Assembly (NCBI GenBank): GCA_945901825.1
Contig: CAMDMC010000039.1
Coordinates: 1 to 12,157 of the forward strand
Direction of reading: 5' to 3'
Length of the DNA stretch: 12,157 nucleotides
DNA from: Bordetella parapertussis
Lineage (GTDB): Bacteria > Pseudomonadota > Gammaproteobacteria > Burkholderiales > Burkholderiaceae_A
The notes beneath the pieces are model-generated. The model did not search any database. It was not told the origin of the DNA and saw only the letters and a program-made list of their open reading frames with translations. Of the stretch, positions 8,142-12,157 are shown one piece after another (position 1 is the stretch's first letter; each line of letters begins with the position of its first letter). Both the position numbers and the translations under genes were made by a program.

Positions 8142-8798
8142 CTACTGCCGCAGCCTTTCCGTGCCTTCGGGTGGATTAAATTCAAATAAAGACTTTGGCA
8201 GGCTTGTATTACGCTGCCGGTTACTTAAGAGCACGCGGCTTTGTCGGCCCATGGCATCTTGCATAAAAAAGGAGGCGAGCTCTCCTGCCTCATTCATACC
8301 GACTTCAAGCAAAGCCTTGGATACTTCCCCTTTGGACTTGGGCGACAGGCGCACCCACTGAAGGCCATCACGGTCGGGAAGGTTCGCAAGCTGGAACCGT
8401 TGTTCAATAAGGGCCTTAGCCTTGGGGCCTGAACTTAATAGCAGGCCTGCGGGTGTCGCATCAAGCGCCTCGTCAATGGTTCGCTCGGTCAGCTGATTGA
8501 GGTCGGGGTCGTAAAGTAGAAAGCGTGTTCCTTGAATAAGTTGCAACTGCGAATAGGGCTTTTTGATCTCCCATCGAAACTGCCCCGGCCGGGCAAGCGC
8601 CATCTGACCACTAAAGCGCTGGGGCCTTCCTCCAGAGGAGATTTGCTCGTGAAGAAAGTCGGCCTGCAGGCTCTGGGTGCTTGCCAAGTAGGCCAGCAGC
8701 TTCTGATCGGCTCCGGCCAAGACCTCAACAACAGGCTGCCCCCGGGCCATAAACGGAAGGCAGAAGATAAAGACAAAGGCAGTGAAATATCGCAGCAC
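8142..8798 (-). CDS. lolA: Outer-membrane lipoprotein carrier protein LolA
   Basis: LolA is the periplasmic chaperone that takes lipoproteins from the LolCDE transporter to LolB at the outer membrane. The 218-residue product begins with a signal peptide (LRYFTAFVFIFCLPFMARG, cut near residue 20). Next come the family landmarks: LASTQSLQADFLHEQ (about 39-53), FSGQMALARPGQFRWEIKKPY, LLYDPDLNQLT and a DxxGLQWVRLSPK segment. The C-terminal KSLFEFNPPEGTERL is characteristic. Length is usual. The start is GTG (8796-8798) with AGGG about eight bases upstream; no ATG lies nearby in frame. It sits 33 bases after ftsK and 11 before rarA on the same strand, so it is almost certainly cotranscribed. Confidence 0.95.
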   Translation of the reverse strand: MLRYFTAFVFIFCLPFMARGQPVVEVLAGADQKLLAYLASTQSLQADFLHEQISSGGRPQRFSGQMALARPGQFRWEIKKPYSQLQLIQGTRFLLYDPDLNQLTERTIDEALDATPAGLLLSSGPKAKALIEQRFQLANLPDRDGLQWVRLSPKSKGEVSKALLEVGMNEAGELASFFMQDAMGRQSRVLLSNRQRNTSLPKSLFEFNPPEGTERLRQ

Positions 8799-8831
8799 GG
8801 ATTAGCCCTATTTAAGTGTTGGTGGCTTAAC

Positions 8832-11264
8832 CTAACCCTTACCTACTGGCACCAGAATTTCTCGGTTGCCATTGCTTTGCATGGCTGAAACAAGCCCCGC
8901 CTGCTCCATGGCCTCAAGCAGACGTGCCGAGCGGTTGTAGCCAATACGCAGGTGTCGTTGCACCAGCGAAATGGACGCACGACGATGCTTCAATACAACC
9001 TCTACAGCCTGGTCATAAAGCGCATCGGCCTCTGTGCCTTGCTCACCGCCGGGGACCTCAAGGCCTGCAGTAAAACTGCCACTGGTCTCGGGGTTGGCGC
9101 CATCAAGAATACGCTCGTCGTATTCGGTTTCACCAAGGCCACGAAGGTGCTCCACAACCTTTAGCACCTCCTCATCAGCAACAAAGGCCCCATGCACACG
9201 AATGGGCAGCCCCGTGCCTGCGGATAAAAACAGCATGTCGCCCTGACCCAACAAAGCCTCTGCGCCCATTTGATCGAGCACCGTGCGTGAATCGATCTTG
9301 CTTGAAACCTGAAATGAAATTCTTGCGGGGATATTGGCCTTGATAAGACCCGTAATGACATCGACCGAGGGCCTTTGCGTGGCAAGAATTAAATGAATGC
9401 CTGCTGCCCGCGCCTTTTGTGCAAGCCGCGCAATAAGCTCTTCCACCTTCTTGCCCACCACCATCATGAGGTCGGCAAGCTCATCAATAACCACCACAAT
9501 CTGGGGCAAGGGTTCAAGCAGTGGGGCCTCGCCCGCAGCAATAAGATCGTCCGGTGCCAAGGGGTCGGTTAAAGGCTTGCCCTTACGCAGGGCATCAGCA
9601 ACTTTCTGGTTAAAACTGGAGAGGTTGCGCGTATTAAGCCGACTCATGAGCCGGTAGCGGCGCTCCATCTCGCCCACACACCAATGAAGGGCATTAGCCG
9701 CAAGCTTCATGTCGGTAACCACGGGGGTCAGCAGATGCGGAATGCCCTCGTAGATTGAGAGCTCAAGCATCTTCGGGTCGATAAGAATGAGCCGAATACG
9801 CGAGGCAGGCGCATGGTAGAGCAGTGACAAGAGCATGGCATTCACACCCACCGACTTGCCTGAGCCTGTGGTACCTGCCACTAACAGATGGGGCATGCGT
9901 GCAAGATCGACAACATAAGGTGCGCCCGAAATGTCTTTACCCAGGGCAAGAGGTAGGGTTGCACCGCTTTCTTGGAAGGCTGTTGACCCAAGAATTTCCG
10001 ATAACCGCACGGTCTGCCTGCGTGCATTCGGTAACTCAAGGCCCATTAGGCTTTTACCAGGAATGGTCTCTATAACTCGCACAGACACAATCGATAAAGC
10101 CCGGGCTAGATCGCGCGCCAGATTCACAACTTGTGAGCCCTTTACTCCAAGCGCGGGTTCAATTTCATAGCGAGTAATAACGGGCCCAGGCTGAGCCGAG
10201 ATCACCCGCACGGTCACGCCAAAATCGGCCAGACGGTTTTCAATAAGTCGTGAGGTGTAGGCGAGCGTCTCGGGAGAGACAGACTCGGTCTGATCGGTAA
10301 CGGGGTCAAGTAGTTCGACCGAGGGCAGACTGGTATGGGCCTCATCATCGAGTGCTCCGCCCTCAAACAGCGCCGTCTGCTTCGGAATGCGCGCCTGCTC
10401 GGCAAGCTTGGCCGATGGCTGAACCTGAGAAACAGGCATGACAACAGGGGGTTGATCGGGAAGACCTTCCTTTTTTACACGAACAGTGGCAGCGCGGGCT
10501 TCGGCAAGGCTTTGACCCTTGGCCTTGTCCTGCTGGGTAGCAAACCAGGCTTTCAGACCGAAAACCAAGCGCTCTGCCGTATGGCCCAGACTTTCAAAGA
10601 CGGTCATCCAACTGAATTGAAGAGCAAGCGAAAGGCCCATGAAAAAACCCACATAGGCAACAATCGTGACCCCAAGAGGGCCAAGCAGCCAGTCGAGGCC
10701 CGAGCCCACAAGGCTTCCAACAAGGCCGCCTGCAAAGTAAATAACATCGGAGCCAAAAAAGTTAAGCCTTTGGGCCTCGATCACGCAGCTTGAGACCATG
10801 AAAAGTACAACGCCTAGAAGGTGCTGCCACGACTTTAAGCCTGCCTCGGCCTCTTGCGCCCTGCTTTGTGTTTCACTTAAACCTAGGCGTCTGGCGCGCC
10901 GCACAGCAAAGGAGGCGCGAAAGCTTACAAAAGCCCAAATAAGCAGCAGGGCCACCCACCAGTAGGCCGAGAGGCCAAAGAAAAAGAAGCCGACATCCGA
11001 CAAATAGGCTCCGAAGCGGCCCAAAAGGTTAAGAGGCTCTTCAGCGCCTCCGGACTGAAACCAGGCTTCATCGGTGGCCGACCAGGTGGAAAGCGATACC
11101 GCCAGAGCCAGGCCGACAAAGGTGAAGGCAAGCCAGGCAAGGTCTGCGGCCAAGGAACGGGTGGCCGTGGTGGCAAGACTCGCGGCGTTCGCAGCCGCGG
11201 AGTTGGGACGGCGGCGGGCAGTTGCGCCGCCAGATTTGAGTCGTGAACTGCTTCGGGAGGTCAT
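8832..11264 (-). CDS. ftsK: DNA translocase FtsK
   Basis: This 810-residue protein couples septum formation to chromosome dimer resolution by pumping DNA at the division site and activating XerCD at dif. A basic, Ala-rich cytoplasmic N-terminus (1-40) is followed by membrane segments at about 42-60, 90-115, 148-162, 175-190 and 198-218. A short linker (about 230-330) lacks the long Pro/Gln region of E. coli FtsK. The alpha domain has [20 protein letters not shown] (359-378). The beta motor has Walker A GTTGSGKS (464-471) and Walker [10 protein letters not shown] (590-598). The gamma winged helix (about 745-808, [25 protein letters not shown]) reads KOPS. ATG 11264 is used, with AGGA just before it. 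The open frame continues 22 codons to 11330 but would overlap the trxB start. It heads the ftsK-lolA-rarA-serS run. Confidence 0.96.
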   Translation of the reverse strand: MTSRSSSRLKSGGATARRRPNSAAANAASLATTATRSLAADLAWLAFTFVGLALAVSLSTWSATDEAWFQSGGAEEPLNLLGRFGAYLSDVGFFFFGLSAYWWVALLLIWAFVSFRASFAVRRARRLGLSETQSRAQEAEAGLKSWQHLLGVVLFMVSSCVIEAQRLNFFGSDVIYFAGGLVGSLVGSGLDWLLGPLGVTIVAYVGFFMGLSLALQFSWMTVFESLGHTAERLVFGLKAWFATQQDKAKGQSLAEARAATVRVKKEGLPDQPPVVMPVSQVQPSAKLAEQARIPKQTALFEGGALDDEAHTSLPSVELLDPVTDQTESVSPETLAYTSRLIENRLADFGVTVRVISAQPGPVITRYEIEPALGVKGSQVVNLARDLARALSIVSVRVIETIPGKSLMGLELPNARRQTVRLSEILGSTAFQESGATLPLALGKDISGAPYVVDLARMPHLLVAGTTGSGKSVGVNAMLLSLLYHAPASRIRLILIDPKMLELSIYEGIPHLLTPVVTDMKLAANALHWCVGEMERRYRLMSRLNTRNLSSFNQKVADALRKGKPLTDPLAPDDLIAAGEAPLLEPLPQIVVVIDELADLMMVVGKKVEELIARLAQKARAAGIHLILATQRPSVDVITGLIKANIPARISFQVSSKIDSRTVLDQMGAEALLGQGDMLFLSAGTGLPIRVHGAFVADEEVLKVVEHLRGLGETEYDERILDGANPETSGSFTAGLEVPGGEQGTEADALYDQAVEVVLKHRRASISLVQRHLRIGYNRSARLLEAMEQAGLVSAMQSNGNREILVPVGKG

Positions 11265-11269
11265 ATTCC

Positions 11270-11275
11270 TATAAT
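11270..11275 (+). promoter_or_regulatory. Candidate -10 element for trxB
   Basis: A perfect TATAAT lies 31 bases before the trxB ATG in the 42-base divergent gap with ftsK. A start site about seven bases downstream would leave a short leader carrying the AAGG ribosome binding site (11296-11299). No recognisable -35 lies 16-18 bases upstream, so this rests on one hexamer. Confidence 0.3.
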
Positions 11276-11297
11276 TGTCCTTCAAAACATCTTTTAA

Positions 11298-12157
<860 letters not shown>

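Overview
The window looks like a betaproteobacterial (Burkholderiales-type) chromosome segment. The main reasons are the compact run ftsK-lolA-rarA-serS next to a divergent trxB, an arrangement I know from that group, and the protein sequences themselves. No species call is possible from sequence alone.

Right two thirds (about 3.68-12.16 kb), core genome. A minus-strand run of four housekeeping genes reads right to left: ftsK (DNA translocase/divisome), lolA (periplasmic lipoprotein carrier), rarA (AAA+ ATPase at stalled forks) and serS (seryl-tRNA synthetase). The gaps are 33, 11 and 84 bases. trxB (thioredoxin reductase) diverges from ftsK and runs off the right end. Converging on serS is a plus-strand pair: a DUF3429-type membrane protein and a renalase-like FAD oxidoreductase, which overlap each other by 11 bases. 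The oxidoreductase and serS overlap tail to tail by 16 bases. Divergent from that pair is tRNA-Ser(CGA), so a serine tRNA lies near the seryl-tRNA synthetase gene.

Left third (1 to about 3.68 kb), probable integrated accessory DNA. Immediately 3' of the tRNA is a full-length DUF4102-type tyrosine integrase, with three TGGTACA repeats before its start and further direct and inverted repeats between it and the tRNA. This is the usual layout of a tRNA-targeting genomic island. Beyond it are an exported serine hydrolase of the beta-lactamase/NylB fold and a secreted Asn-Pro-Tyr-repeat protein gene broken by one in-frame TAA at codon 42. These genes look more AT-rich than the core block. No second copy of the tRNA 3' end is visible, so the far edge of the element is not defined. 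A 344-base gene-free gap (291-634) packed with inverted repeats separates this cargo from a truncated His/Cys-bearing membrane or exported protein at the left edge.

The points most worth a second look are the stop-interrupted NPY-repeat gene, the repeat architecture around the integrase, and the inverted-repeat-rich gap with a 15-base operator-like palindrome.
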